From assembly GCF_014202115.1 (NCBI RefSeq), contig NZ_JACHFW010000005.1:124001-188000 (forward strand): a DNA stretch of 64,000 nucleotides, given 5' to 3'. A model generated the notes under the pieces. It had not been told where the DNA came from. It did not search any database and worked only from the letters and a program-made list of their open reading frames with translations. Below, piece after piece: positions 63,819 through 64,000 of this stretch. Position 1 is the stretch's first letter, and the number at the start of each line of letters is the position of its first letter. The translations under genes and the position numbers were made by a program. This stretch comes from Catenibacillus scindens. GTDB lineage: Bacteria > Bacillota > Clostridia > Lachnospirales > Lachnospiraceae.

Positions 63819-64000
63819 TTATTTATCCCCCAGAAGAATGTAATAGGGGCAAATATTTTCATAATGCCCGTCCTTCATCATAAATCCGCCAGGGATTGTC
63901 CCCAGTTGTACAAAACCCAGGCGCTCATAAAGACGTCTGGCCCGCACATTACTTTCCACCACGGCGTTAAATTGAAGGATAGTAAAGCCATATTTCTTCG
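63819..64000 (-). CDS. GNAT acetyltransferase, C-terminal part (runs off the window)
   Basis: The last 60 residues of a GNAT protein are present: FNAVVESNVRARRLYERLGFVQLGTIPGGF, then KDGHYENICPYYILLGDK and a stop at 63819-63821. This is the acetyl-CoA-binding and C-terminal region of the family. The N-terminal part lies beyond position 64000. The substrate cannot be guessed. Confidence 0.85.
   Translation of the reverse strand, partial: KKYGFTILQFNAVVESNVRARRLYERLGFVQLGTIPGGFMMKDGHYENICPYYILLGDK

Overview
The window looks like chromosomal DNA of an anaerobic, endospore-forming Clostridia, most likely Lachnospiraceae. Signs of this are a spoIIIA operon, gpr-spoIIP-lepA-hemW, an hrcA-grpE-dnaK-dnaJ operon with a CIRCE element, the ireB-ruvX-DUF1292-Fur-RNase J-ylbF cluster, good Shine-Dalgarno sequences and moderate G+C. 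No rRNA, tRNA, CRISPR array, phage or intact IS element was seen. Most genes are on the minus strand.

Layout. 1-2.5 kb: spoIIIA genes (AA to AD, with AE starting at the edge) and a PadR regulator. 2.7-5.2 kb: efp, a Uma2 remnant and a lipoprotein. 5.2-10 kb: dipeptidase, YqeG phosphatase, a fused AroD-AroK enzyme, then aroE and an acetyltransferase on the plus strand. 10-17.7 kb: a tRNA-modification and housekeeping cluster (TrhP, TrmR, mini-MltG, YlbF, RNase J, Fur, DUF1292, RuvX, IreB, MtaB). 18-31 kb: HPr-like protein, thiI-nifS-rsmE, prmA, heat-shock operon, hemW, lepA. 31-35 kb: spoIIP, gpr, rpsT with a long leader, holA. 35-43 kb: comEC and comEA flanking a two-component system and a GerMN lipoprotein. 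43-50 kb: arginine biosynthesis (argC, GNAT, argJ, argB, argD; divergent argG). 50-57 kb: an ABC importer operon with a phosphodiesterase and a tyrosine-type phosphatase, facing a divergent RpiR regulator. 57-64 kb: accessory genes, including an ABC-F protein behind an attenuator-like leader, a broken DUF3990 locus, an XRE regulator, MTA/SAH nucleosidase and a partial GNAT.

Most of the window is conserved core genome. The best candidates for something new are: (i) the RpiR/ABC/phosphodiesterase/phosphatase locus, which has two identical-type palindromic operators 73 bp apart; (ii) the leader of the ABC-F gene, with a 4-codon ORF held in a long stem and two intrinsic terminators; (iii) the RR-HK-GerMN lipoprotein block, which resembles actinobacterial MtrAB-LpqB but sits between comEA and comEC; (iv) three families of dispersed intergenic repeats. 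Functions are assigned from recognised motifs and gene order only; no database search was run.
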